A DNA stretch of 64,000 nt from Ustilaginoidea virens. Taxonomy: Eukaryota > Ascomycota > Sordariomycetes > Hypocreales > Clavicipitaceae. The notes beneath the pieces were generated by a model. That model did not search any database. It saw nothing but the letters and a program-made list of their open reading frames with translations, and was not told where the DNA came from. Both the position numbers and the translations under genes were made by a program. Location: positions 1,550,001 to 1,614,000 of the forward strand of contig NC_057319.1 of NCBI RefSeq assembly GCF_000687475.1, given 5' to 3'. Positions 1-9,780 of the stretch are shown piece by piece. Position 1 is the first letter of the stretch, and each line of letters begins with the position of its first letter.

Positions 1-1160
1 TAAGAAATAGACCGTCCGACATCTTCATGATGGTGGCCTTGTGGACGACGCGGACCTTGGTGCGGCCGACCGCCTGAGCCTGCTGGAAGGCGAATCGGAG
101 AACGCGCTCAGAAGCCTCGCGAGTGATGAGCTTGATCGACTGAACCACGCCATCGACAACGATATGCTCGATACCCGAGTATTCACCCTCAGTGTTCTCT
201 CGAATCAGCACGGTATCGACATTATCGTATGGCGTCTTGAAGCCGGCAACGGATCGACAAGGTCGCAAGTTGGCAAAGAGGTTGAAGGTACGGCGAAGAG
301 TAAGGTTCAGGGAAACGTGGCCCTTGCCCACGGGGGTCTGGCGGAGCGATCAGCGTCAGGATGTTCCCTCTCGGACAGCCAGCATTGTAGTAGTCGGCCT
401 TGGCGATGATGATTGAGGACTGCTTACAGCAAGAGGTCCCTTGAGGGCAACCTTGTTCTTCTTGATGTTCTCAATCGCGGCATCGGGGATGGCGGTCTTG
501 CCGTCCTTGAGAATAGGAGTAACGTCACAGGATTCCCAGGAGATGGGAGTCTATTCCATTGTTTCTGAGTAAATAACAAGCGGTTGAGCGGTTCGGGCGA
601 AACATGCCCGTCGTGTGGGATCAGAAATGGCCACATACCTTGGCAGCGGCGAAGATGTCTTTGACGGACTCTGAGATCTCGGGACCAATACCGTCGCCCT
701 CGATCAAGCTGACCAGGTAGTTGCCCTACAGGACGTGATATGGGATGTTAGCACATCGGTTCCGCGCCGACTGCGTGATGCTTTGCGTGTGATCTCTAGT
801 TGACCCGCATAATCTTCCTGGCGACAGATCCAACCCTGACGGACGCTTTTGTCGCAGAGCGCAAGACGCAAACCAAAAACAACACAGCTGCAGTCGACCA
901 CCCGCAGCGACGAAGAAACGTCGAGTCGGACTGGAAAAGGCGTACCTTGGCATCCTTTGTTCCCTCATACTTGGCGACACGCTCACCGACAGTCGAGTAG
1001 GCACGCTGCAAAGACAAAACTGTCAGTAACCAAGCAAGGAAAAATTTCCCAGCACAAGCTTTCGGTGTGTCTATACAGCAACAGCCCAGGAGGCGCGGGG
1101 GGCGGCGCGCATGCATTGCCAAGAAGCGGCACGGCGAGAGGCAGCTCTGACGGCCAGCAT
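1..1160 (-). CDS. idh2: NAD-dependent isocitrate dehydrogenase subunit 2, mitochondrial (5' part of gene, five exons)
   Basis: IDH2 is a subunit of the mitochondrial NAD+-dependent isocitrate dehydrogenase of the TCA cycle (isocitrate to 2-oxoglutarate, CO2 and NADH); it works with IDH1. Exons read on the minus strand are 1160-1077, 1005-946, 725-639, 550-428 and 337-1 (open at the window edge). All introns are phase 0 with GT...AG ends (71, 220, 88 and 90 nt). The ATG at 1160 opens an Arg/Ala-rich N-terminus typical of a mitochondrial presequence ([14 protein letters not shown]), followed by [15 protein letters not shown]. Core motifs are [70 protein letters not shown] and [21 protein letters not shown] and ALKGPLATP match yeast IDH2 rather than IDH1. 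About 230 residues of a roughly 370-385 residue family are present; the C-terminus lies outside. No RIP damage is visible. Confidence 0.96.
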
Positions 1161-1579
1161 CTTGGTACCCGAGTTGTAAGAATACTATGTTCCAAAAGAG
1201 AGAAAGCAACGAGGAACAAAAAGCCGCCGGTGCAGTGCAGGATCGAGGCAATTGAGAGGGGTCAAAAAGCTGTCTAGGGTCTCGGTGTGGGCAAATTCTG
1301 GAAGCCGTCGGATCGGACAGAGAAGTGTGGCTTGTTATCGCAAGCGGCAAGTCACTTGCCTGCTAGGTTTTGCCTTTGGTGGTACGGCAAAATCGAAACC
1401 GAAAAGAGTGGGACGTGGCGGCGCATTTTCCCGCACAGCCACCCCTCTGCTGCAAAGCAATCGCCTACTGGGAGCCTGTGATCAACTTGGCAAATGGAAA
1501 GACGTCGGCATTGTGACTTATGCACCACGATCTTTGAGTGGATAAATATCAGAATGCACAGGGAAAATGCGATAATACT
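1161..1579 (-). promoter_or_regulatory. idh2 5' leader and promoter region
   Basis: This is about 420 bp of unique, GC-balanced DNA between the idh2 start codon and the first repeat. It must hold the 5' leader and at least the proximal promoter. A pyrimidine-rich stretch on the coding strand just upstream of the ATG (about 1185-1260) is common in fungal leaders. I see no clear TATA or CCAAT box and no convincing second gene; open frames here are short and lack recognisable motifs. The retrotransposon edge lies only about 420 bp upstream of the start codon. Confidence 0.55.
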
Positions 1580-1744
1580 TGATTGAAGGAACCAAGTCTC
1601 CTCGAAGAGACTTATGTTCCCAGCTATTTATAGTGGGAAAAGGGGTACCCCTAAGGGCCTACTAATCTAAGGAGAACTTAATACATCCGACCTCGGATAT
1701 AACCAATATCTACATTATAGACAAGCTAATTTCCCTCTAATACA
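1580..1744 (-). repeat. Copia-E 3' LTR (left edge approximate)
   Basis: On the minus strand the purine tract CCTGAGGGGG (1745-1754) is followed directly by TGTATTAGAGGG at 1744, the usual arrangement of polypurine tract and 3' LTR start. The outer end is uncertain: TCAATCA (ending at 1580) would give a TG...CA LTR of 165 bp, but other CA ends out to 1535 are possible because no second LTR or target duplication is available. Composition shifts from balanced unique DNA to AT-rich DNA in this interval. Confidence 0.6.
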
Positions 1745-4294
1745 CCCCCTCAGGATATACTTTCTTAAGGATATCCTACCATATAGCTAAATTTAATGCA
1801 AAGTAAGATAACAAGTAGAAATATTAATCTACTCAAAACGATATGCGCAAAATGATGGTACTGTTATTGAATAGGCTACCTATTCATAGGTAAATTAGCC
1901 TAATAGCACATATACGAAGTAAAGAAATAGCAACAAACTATAGATTCCAATTTTCTATAAGAAATAAATGTAGCTATTAAAAAGCCCTTTTTAATCTGAT
2001 TTTTAGGGCGTCTTTTAATCCTTATAAGGCTCTTCCTTACTACTAAAATCAGTATCGTAAGACTGTAGTCTAGCGTTATAGGATCCCTTTAAAATAATAA
2101 GCCTAAGCTACTAGCGGAAGATTTTAAATTTCTAGCCTATTAGGGGCTTTATATAACTATTAGCGACTATATTACCTATTAGAACCTATATAATATCAAT
2201 TATTCCTTTCTAAACCTCTTGGCGTAGCTAATAATAATAAATATCTATATAACGAAGCCGTATTATAAGCTTAAAGAATTCTTCCTTCAATAGGCAAATA
2301 GTCTAGATATTATCGCATTAAATTATAGGAATATCAGTATATAATTAGAGCCTAACTTCCTTGCATAATCTCTTAAAGGCGATAACCTCCTTTACTGTAT
2401 AAAATATCGCAAAAAGCTCTGCCTCTATTAATAATATCGTAATAATATCCTATTTATTGCAATTCTCAAGGTCACTATAAAAGCAGAGCCTTACTAGCTA
2501 GCTAGATGGCACAAGACTGTCTGCGACCTGTGAACTAATCTTAGTATAAATACTAGATTTTTCACCAAGTCCTAAGACTATACAAGTGCTATAAAGCAGG
2601 GCAAGTGTAAAGGCAAGGCAAATATAAGATAACCAGAAAACGCAGGGAAGGTAAGAAGTTAAGAGGCATATAGTGCATTAACAGACTCGATTGTGCTGCC
2701 CTTCTATTATCTAGAAAGAAGGGGAAAAGCTATCCTATATATACACGAAGGAGGGGTGGGCCCAGGCATCCAAGGTAGCCAGTAAGAAAGCTCCCCGTAA
2801 TGCTCGCTATGCCACGTATATAATACGTCAGCAGCCCCACTATATCCAGCCTTTCCAACCACCCTAACCACCGCACTAGTAATTAGCCACCACGCTAGTG
2901 ACTAACCACTACGCTAGTGACTACCCACTACACTAGTGGACTAGCCACCATACTAGTAGGCCGCCACCACACTAGTAGGCCCACCACGCTAATTTAGCAA
3001 TGCCACACCTTTTTTTAATAAGGCCTACCTTACTTGATATACAGTAAATAATCCACTGAAAATCCTAAGGTAAAAGGCAAAGGCCTAAGGTTGGTAAGAC
3101 TACCGTAAGTCCAAGAGGCGGTATAAGGACTAGAAGGTCAGTAAGCCAGTAGGGCATTAGGCCAGCAGCCTAGTAGGCTACTATAGGATTTTAACACTAT
3201 TAACCCGATTTATATATAATCGGGCCGCTAAAGAGCTTAATTATATAGCCCTAACTGCTTTATCGTATTGTAATATCGTCGGCATAGGAAGCATTAGAAA
3301 ATGCCTCTATTTCTACTATATTAGCCTAGAACTCTATTGCGGTATTCTTTTATATATAGCTATAGTCGAGTGTCTTCTTTGTAGCTCGTAAATAGTTTAA
3401 ACCCGGATTTTAGAGGAATCTGAATAGCTGCGATCTAATATAGCCTAATTTAGGCCTTATAATTATAATCGGATATACTAATAAACCTACTATCGATTAG
3501 TATCGCTTCGTATCGTATAGTTTAGCTATCCTATTAAATGCCTTAAGTCTTATAGCATATAGTAGGTGCTCTGGAAGGCGGTCCTTAGCATTATTAAATG
3601 CGGTAAGGTTATATTTTATCGTTAGCTTATTAAAGTAAGCCCTTTATGTAAGCTATAAGTTTCCGGCCGTACGGTTGCAAATAACCTTAATTGCTAGGAA
3701 TTACTATAGCTCGCCGAGATCTTTAATTTTAAATGCCGCTATTAATACTATATAGAACGATTTAAATGCCTCCATTCGTAATTTATAATAAAATATAATT
3801 AGGTCATTAATATAGAAGAATATAATAAGGAAGCTATTAATAAAGATATAGGGATCCTCGTAGACCTATTTAAAGCCTTATTATAATAGGAATCGTAATA
3901 ACTCTTTAAACCATAATAGTAGAGACCTCTAAAGCCTATATAGGGCATGTAATAACCTAATAAATATAAAACTATTGTAGAATCTATTGGGTTATTTATA
4001 ATAGATAGTCTTATTAAGTGGTATATTAAGAAAAGCCGTAATAAAATCATATTAGTGCGTTTCTAAGTCAAAAAAGTATATTAACGCTATAAGAAGCCGA
4101 AATATATATACCGCAAGCGCTACTACCTAAATATTACGAAGATTATAGGGTTATTAATCACTATAACTGCATAATTGTGCCTTACAACCGGTAAGATACC
4201 TATTTTAGTCCTATTTATAGGCAAATACCTACTTTAGGTCTAATAGCTTAATCCTAAGGTCGATAGATAAATTATTTCGTTAAGTAACATACCT
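1745..4294 (-). pseudogene. Copia-E pol remnant (RT and RNase H), degraded
   Basis: This is a Ty1/copia-type pol on the minus strand, interrupted by the solo LTR at 2455-3196. Reading from 4294 downward, recognisable pieces are a YGLKS...Y stretch (about 3930-3870; family YGLKQ...W), YIND in place of the catalytic Y-x-D-D (about 3810), KIKDLGEL (about 3735) and RTAGN..LTQRAY. After the solo LTR comes AEAELFAIFYTVKEVIAFKR, corresponding to the RNase H TTEAE...A..KE region. Many TAG/TAA stops occur at Gln/Trp positions and one RT Asp is replaced by Asn, as RIP would cause. Gag, protease and integrase are missing because Copia-1b abuts at 4294. It belongs to a different family from the other copias here: different PPT, LTR and RNase H. 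It is not functional. Confidence 0.8.
2455..3196 (-). repeat. Solo LTR of the Copia-1 family inside Copia-E
   Basis: A complete 742-bp LTR (plus-strand reading tattgcaattctc...gattttaaca) with no internal region. It is flanked by the direct repeat ctatt at 2450-2454 and 3197-3201, the 5-bp target duplication. It interrupts the Copia-E RNase H region, so it is younger than Copia-E. Solo LTRs arise by recombination between the two LTRs of a full element. Confidence 0.92.
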
Positions 4295-5012
4295 TGTTGC
4301 AATTCTTAAGGTCACTATAAAGCAAAGCCTTACTAGCTAGCTAGATGGCACGAGACTGTCTGCGACCTGTGAACTAATCTTAGTATAATACTAGATTTTT
4401 CACCAAGTCCTAAGACTATACAAGTGCTATAAAGCAAGGCAAGTGTAAAGGCAAGGCAAATATAAGATAACCAGAAAACGCAGGGAAGATAAGAAGTTAA
4501 GAGGCATATAGTGTATTAACAGATTCGATTGTGCTGCCTTTCTACTATTTAGAAAGAAGGGGGAAAGCTATCCTATATATATACGAAGGAGGGATGGGCC
4601 CAGGCATTTAGGGTAGCTAGTAAGAAGGCTCCCCGTAATGCTCACTTGCCATATATATAATACGTTAGCAGCCCCACTATATCGGGCCTTTTTAACCACC
4701 TTAATTACCGCACTAGTAATTAGCCACCACGCTAGTGACTACCCACCATACTAGTAGACTAGCCACCACACTAGTAGGCCGCCACCACACTAGTAGTCCC
4801 ACCACGCTAATTTAGCAATACCACACCTTTTTAACAAGGCCTACCTTACTTAATATATAGTAAATAATCCACTGAAAATCCTAAGGTAAAAGGCAAAGGC
4901 CTAAGATTAGTAAGACTACCGTAAGTCTAAGAGGCGGTATAAGGGCTAGAAGGTCAATAAGCCAGTAGGGCATTAGACTAGCAGCCTAGTAGGCTACTAT
5001 AGGATTTTAACA
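4295..5012 (-). repeat. 3' LTR of Copia-1b
   Basis: 718-bp LTR of the Copia-1 family, plus-strand reading tgttgcaattctt...gattttaaca, followed by ccccctctgattagct (PPT on the other strand). Its left flank is Copia-E sequence ending in tacct. It is shorter than the other LTRs mainly through fewer copies of the CCACCACGCTAGTG-type internal repeats (4720-4800). Confidence 0.9.
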
Positions 5013-5359
5013 CCCCCTCTGATTAGCTACTATAATAGTAAGCTAATCGTCGTATAAGGATAGGGAAAGAAAATGCAATAAAAGTGCTAAGGAAAAATAT
5101 AAGAAAAACCTTAGTAAAAGTTAGTATAAATTAGCAGGCCCTAAGGCCTAGTAACTCGCGGAACCTAGTAAATTTAGGGCCCGGCAGTAGCTTCATAAGG
5201 CTATCAGCAGGTATACTATTAGTAGGTAAGTAGGTAATTTTAACTAAGCCTAGCTGGGCTTACTCCCTAATATACCGGAATTTTAATAGCGTATGTTTAG
5301 TGCGAGCATGTTAATTAGGGTCGTTAGAATTTGAAATAGAGCCCTAGTTATCGCAGTAT
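5013..5359 (-). pseudogene. Copia-1b RNase H C-terminus (fragment)
   Basis: Minus-strand reading gives the end of the pol polyprotein: the region matching LLKFRYIREQAQLGLVKI, LPTNSMPADGLTKPL and KFTRFRELLGLRAC of Copia-2, with several transitions. It is cut at 5359 by the Gypsy-A LTR, and the rest of the domain resumes at 26667. Confidence 0.8.
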
Positions 5360-5601
5360 TATAAAGGACTGGCCCTAGGGCTACTGCGAATAGGCGTCGA
5401 ATGAATATATTAAATAGACTAAGGAGGAAAGAGAGAGAGCCCAAATAGGGGCCTCTAAGTAGCCTATTTATACCCATATGTAGTACGGGCCGAGTCCTTA
5501 GCGAGCCTTTGTAACCCCGTACCGATACTCCTAAGGCTAGTCGCGGGCGTAGCCCGAGTCCTAGCCATATTATGGCGCGGGCATAGCCCGAGCCCGTAAT
5601 A
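5360..5601 (-). repeat. Gypsy-A 3' LTR
   Basis: 242 bp, the same length as the right LTR. It keeps two tandem GC-rich units of the form cgcgggcgtagcccgag (about 5533-5597), each an imperfect hairpin (gggc-gta-gccc), in otherwise AT-rich DNA. Confidence 0.88.
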
Positions 5602-5820
5602 TACCCCCCTTCTCCACCTTAGAGTCGGAAAAATCGCCTTCCGTTATCAATCAATCCTCCGCTAGGGACTAATTATATCGCCGATTACTACATCGCGATA
5701 TCTTTAAATCCGTATATAGGCTAATTACCGGGTATAGGAAGGATTCGTCTATAACCGTAGCGGATATAGCTATATAATTGATAAGAGTCGTACAGTTATT
5801 AATTGGGAATAGTATAGTAG
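5602..5820 (-). other. Gypsy-A 3' untranslated/terminal internal sequence
   Basis: Begins with the PPT complement taccccccttctcc and continues with AT-rich sequence that resembles no coding domain I can identify. The right limit is approximate: sequence character changes near 5820, where an unrecognised element seems to start. Confidence 0.45.
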
Positions 5821-7148
5821 AAGCGCATAGAAGTTTATTATCGTGCCGCCAGCTAAAGGTTAACCGATACAGCTAAGAATATTATGAAAAAATTTTTGCT
5901 AGCTACCGGCTGGAAATCTCCTTATAGTCTTTATTTTTCTTTATTAGGGCTTTTTTCCTTCTTCCCTTCTTCTTATTAAGGCTATTAATAAGCATTAAAG
6001 GTCCCTATCGTCATAAGTTTTATCCTATATTAAGCCTATATTATATACTAATTGGTTAAAGTATTATTTCTATCCCGCTTGCGTTAGTATTCTTTACTAA
6101 ATTCTATCTCTATTACAATTAGCTGCTAACTCCTTTTATAGTAAGACCCGGTCTAGCCTATCGTAAAGCCTATTGGTAAGTCTTAAATCCTTACCTCTAT
6201 TGCGAGCGTCTTATACTGACCCTATTTAGAGCCTAAATATATCTTTATCTGCCGCCGGAAGTGCCCCTACTAGGGAGGGATCGAGCCCTATTTATCCTTA
6301 GAAGCTATACCATACTATTAGCGATTATATCCTAAAGGGGGACTCTTTAGATAAAAAGTATTAGTATATAAAGGACGAAAAGTTTCTATATAATAGATAT
6401 ACTAAGCGTATATAGTCGACCGGAGAGTTGCCTATATATAAGCATTATAGGAGAGCTAAAGGGTATAAAAGCTGCACTAATTCTTATGCATCCTATATAT
6501 AGCTTGATTAGCATCTTATAGGGAGCTCTATACTATAATGCATTTTATATAGCTAGATTAAAGTAGTAAAGGAGGAGAAGGCTATTATAAAGCCCGCTCG
6601 TCTTAAGATAGATATATAGAAAGCGTATGCTATTATCCTTACCCTTGAGTTTTAGGCTTTAAATAATTAATAGTATCGCGCTTTTGCTGCCGAGTAGGTA
6701 GCCCTTAGCGCCCTATATTTAGCGTTCGGGCTAAGAGATACTACCGGTATAGTTTCTACTATATCTATAGCGTTAATACCTTTGCGGCGCTAGGCTAGGT
6801 CTATTATAGATTTTGCTCCCGTTCTGAATATTATAAGGGAGATATAAGTAGAAGCCTAGGAATATTATGCTAAGATAGAGTAGTATTAGGTTAGAGCTTA
6901 ATATCTTTGACTGCCCCTGCCCCTATTTTAGCCCGCCCTCTTTATATATTACGCAGGGGGGGAACTATTATACGACTAGGGCGGCTAATATTACACAGAG
7001 GCTCTACTGCTATTAGCGTAAGGTTATCTAGTGTAATCCCTATAGTAATAGGCAGACCCTATTCTATAGCCCCTTACGCCCTTACCGTCTTTATTATAGC
7101 CGCCTCTATAGATACTATATTGTCCGGCCCTATCTTATTAAGGGGTCT
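5820..7148. other. Unrecognised RIP-degraded sequence hosting Copia-1 (left part)
   Basis: AT-rich, TpA-rich DNA with no family I recognise. On the plus strand, frames between about 6580 and 7148 are interrupted mainly by TAG/TAA, with one open piece at 6907-7164 (85 codons, the last few inside the Copia-1 LTR). The minus strand also has fairly open frames, so the coding strand is not settled. The sequence continues past Copia-1 at 14493 (target duplication ggtct on both sides). It could be a gypsy terminal region, a LINE part, or a captured sequence; I assign no function. Confidence 0.4.
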
Positions 7149-7903
7149 TATTAAAATCCTATAGTAGCCTACTAGGCTGCTGGCCTTATGCCCTACTGGC
7201 CTACTAACCTTCTGGCCCTTATACCGCCTCTTGGACTTATGGTAGTATTACCTTAGGCCTTTGCCTTTTACCTTAAGGATTTTCAGTGGATTATTTACTG
7301 TATATTAAGTAAGGTAGGCCTTGTTGAAAAAGGTGTGGCATTGCTAAATTAGCGTGGTTGCCTACTAGCGTAGTGGCGGCCTACTAGCGTGGTGTGGCAT
7401 TGCTAAATTAGCGTGGTGGCCTACTAGCGTGGTGGCTAGTCCACTAGTGTGGTGGTTAGTCATTAGCGTGGTGACTAGTTACTAGTGCGGTGGTTAGGGT
7501 GGTTGGAAAGGCTGGATATAGTGGGGCTGCTGACGTATTATATACGTGGCATAGCGAGCATTACGGGGAGCTTTCTTACTGGCTACCTTGGATGCCTGGG
7601 CCCACCCCTCCTTCGTGTATATATAGGATAGCTTTTCCCCTTCTTTCTAGATAGTAGAAAGGCAGCACAATCGAGTCTATTAATGCACTATATGCCTCTT
7701 AACTTCCACCTTCCCTACGTTTCTAGTTATCTTATATTTGCCTTGCCTTTACACTTGCCCTGCTTTATAGCACTTATATAGTCTTAGGACTTGGTGAAAA
7801 ATCTAGTATTTATACTAAGATTAGTTCACAGGTCGCAGACAGTCTTGTGCCATCTAGCTAGCTAGTAAAGCTTTGCTTTATAGTGACCTTAAGAATTACA
7901 ATA
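7149..7903 (+). repeat. Copia-1 5' LTR
   Basis: 755 bp starting tattaaaatcc (TGTT in undamaged copies) and ending acaata. It contains an array of CTAGCGTGGTGG-like units at about 7335-7480 and a TATA-like tatatata. Confidence 0.92.
7618..7625 (+). promoter_or_regulatory. Putative TATA box in the Copia-1 5' LTR
   Basis: tatatata at 7618-7625, followed by a C-rich stretch, in mid-LTR where a U3 promoter would lie. The same motif is conserved in the other LTRs, for example 48820-48827 in Copia-2 (minus strand). Function is inferred from position only. Confidence 0.4.
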
Positions 7904-7915
7904 GGTTATAAGCCT
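7904..7915 (+). other. Primer binding site, initiator tRNA-Met half-molecule type (mutated)
   Basis: ggttataagcct lies directly after the LTR. Less damaged copies read GGTTATGAGCCCGG, complementary to the anticodon arm (GGGCTCATAACC) of eukaryotic initiator tRNA-Met rather than to a tRNA 3' end. Drosophila copia and yeast Ty5 use this kind of primer. Confidence 0.75.
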
Positions 7916-8645
7916 AGGTTTTTACTTCTTTGTTTTTACCCTACCTTTTTGTATTCACCCCTTAGTCTCTTTTGCTTATTAGTACTACTAATATAGCTAT
8001 CCTTTAGTATCTTCGGCTTACCTTTATTAACTTTAGCTTACCTATTATTACCTTTGGCTTACCCTCTATTACCTACGGTATTACCCTGCGGCAATCAACG
8101 GCGTACCTAACGGCAACTTACGGCATAACCTCACGGCACTTTTAGCATAACCTTACGTTATTTTCGGCGTAACCTACGGCACCTACGGATTTTATAGTAT
8201 GATATCTACCATACTATACCACTATATAACACCTTTACACCTAGTATACGACACCTACTGCACTGTACGGCACCTGTTATACTCTCCTACTTATAGCACT
8301 TTTGGTACGGCACTTACGGCACCTTTTATATTACAGCACCTATAGCACCTACGGCACCTACGGCACTTACGGCACCTTTATATTACGGCACCATATAAGC
8401 ACCTTGAATACCAATGCTATAATACAGACTTGCACAACGCCTACGGCATCTATGCTTTTTTTATATATTGAGACCGGCCGCTATAATCTGCGGTTATCTT
8501 TTATAGTAGGCTACTAGCCACTATATTTACTCGGCTATTTTACCAGTTGTTCGACTATTTTGCTAGCTATTTAGCTAGTTATTCCTCTGTTTTTACAACT
8601 ATCGGCACCATTTTTCAACAGATTTTTAAACCCTTTTTGCCCACT
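7916..8645 (+). other. Copia-1 leader with GGCACCTAC-type tandem repeats
   Basis: An approximately 730-bp untranslated leader. Between about 8085 and 8400 it is made of short imperfect units such as tacggcacctacggcac (about 9-10 bp period), with longer spaced tacggc motifs upstream. The same repeats, in different numbers, occur in the leaders of Copia-2, Copia-3 and Copia-4. Short open frames here show no protein features. Confidence 0.7.
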
Positions 8646-9780
8646 ATAGCAGAGTCAGGATCCTATAAGGTCCCTAAATCCGATACTAAAGTTGATACTA
8701 ATGCACAGCTACAGCTAGATATAGACGATATAAAATCCCAGATGAATATACTAACTGACCTTATATAGGGCCTAGTTAGTAGGCAAAATAACGATACCCA
8801 GGCTACCTATGCTACTAATAAGAAGCCTACTAAAGCCACTAAAGCTGGACCTTCTACTAGGACGACTACTACTAAAGATAATAATGATAGTAAAGCTGAC
8901 GTTATGGAAATTGACCAACCTTCTACCCCTATAAAATATAAGGGTAAAGAGCCTATTTATACAACGCCACCAATAATAACTATTACCAACCAAATTAGTG
9001 ATAGGGCTATTAAAGAATTAGCGAAGACTGCTAACCGCTTTAAGGAATCCCAAAAGCTAAAAAGCCCCTATAATTTCGACCAGTAGAAGCAGGCCCTTAC
9101 TATACAACTTAGGGCCTTTAAAATAGCTAACTTTATTAACGACCCCTCTATAGCAAGGCACTTTGATGAGTCTGAGCAGGCACTTCTACTACTAATACTA
9201 AAGAATAGCTATAGTGAAGAAGCTACAGAGGCTATAGACTGGTATAATAACCCAGAGGAAGCCTACCTTCTGCTAGTAGCCCAGTACTGCCACTCACCAG
9301 AAGTATAGCGGGTATACTTATACCCTACCTTTTACACCCTTACCTTTACCGGTTATAAAGGCACTTTAGAGGCGTTTAATAGCGAATTTAATAGCTATAT
9401 TTCTTGCCTTAGAATCTTAGGTTCTAAGATCGACTCTTTCGATTAAGTTAACCAGTATCTATGGGCTATAGAGGGGGTATTTACCTGCTGGACGGAACGT
9501 TAACGCTCTATAATTAGGGCTTATAGCGCCCAGGGTGTTATTAACAGTAGCAAATTTAACCTCTAGTATTTTATGGTTGACCTACTAGAAGAACAGCGTT
9601 CTAAAGGGTCTAATAAGGTAGCTACTAATAATAACCCTAAGCAGCTTAAGGCTTCTAAGGACTCTAAGAATAAAGGGTCTACTAATGCCGCTTCTACTAC
9701 TAATAATAGCAAGAATAATTCTACTAATAATAGGAAAAAGAAGCAGCAACAGAAGAAGAAACAGGACTACAGCAAATAGC
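8646..9780 (+). pseudogene. Copia-1 gag region
   Basis: Gag of the Copia-1 family, the nucleocapsid/capsid precursor of the virus-like particle. The start codon is ATA at 8646, where Copia-2 has ATG before AESGSYKVP. Readable pieces are ESGSYKVPKSDT, PSTPIKYKGKEPIYT, IKELAKTANRFKESQK and the Asn/Lys-rich tail NNSKNNSTNNRKKKQQQ at about 9700-9780. Stops occur at Gln/Trp positions. No CCHC zinc knuckle is visible; the basic KKKQQQKKKQ tract may serve for RNA binding instead (inference). Confidence 0.82.

Noticed and set aside
41..409. Plus-strand open frame of 122 codons at the left edge
   Set aside because: It overlaps idh2 exons on the minus strand, which match a known protein family through five exons.
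796..1350. Minus-strand open frame of 184 codons across the idh2 5' end
   Set aside because: It runs through introns and the leader of idh2 in a mixed frame; exon structure with GT-AG introns explains the region better.
3799..4050. Minus-strand 83-codon frame resembling a membrane protein
   Set aside because: It is the Copia-E RT region (YGLK...Y). Ile/Leu/Tyr richness comes from AT-biased mutation.
6907..7164. 85-codon plus-strand frame as a small gene
   Set aside because: It runs into the Copia-1 LTR, has no recognisable motif and lies in RIP-mutated DNA; kept only as part of the unidentified host sequence.
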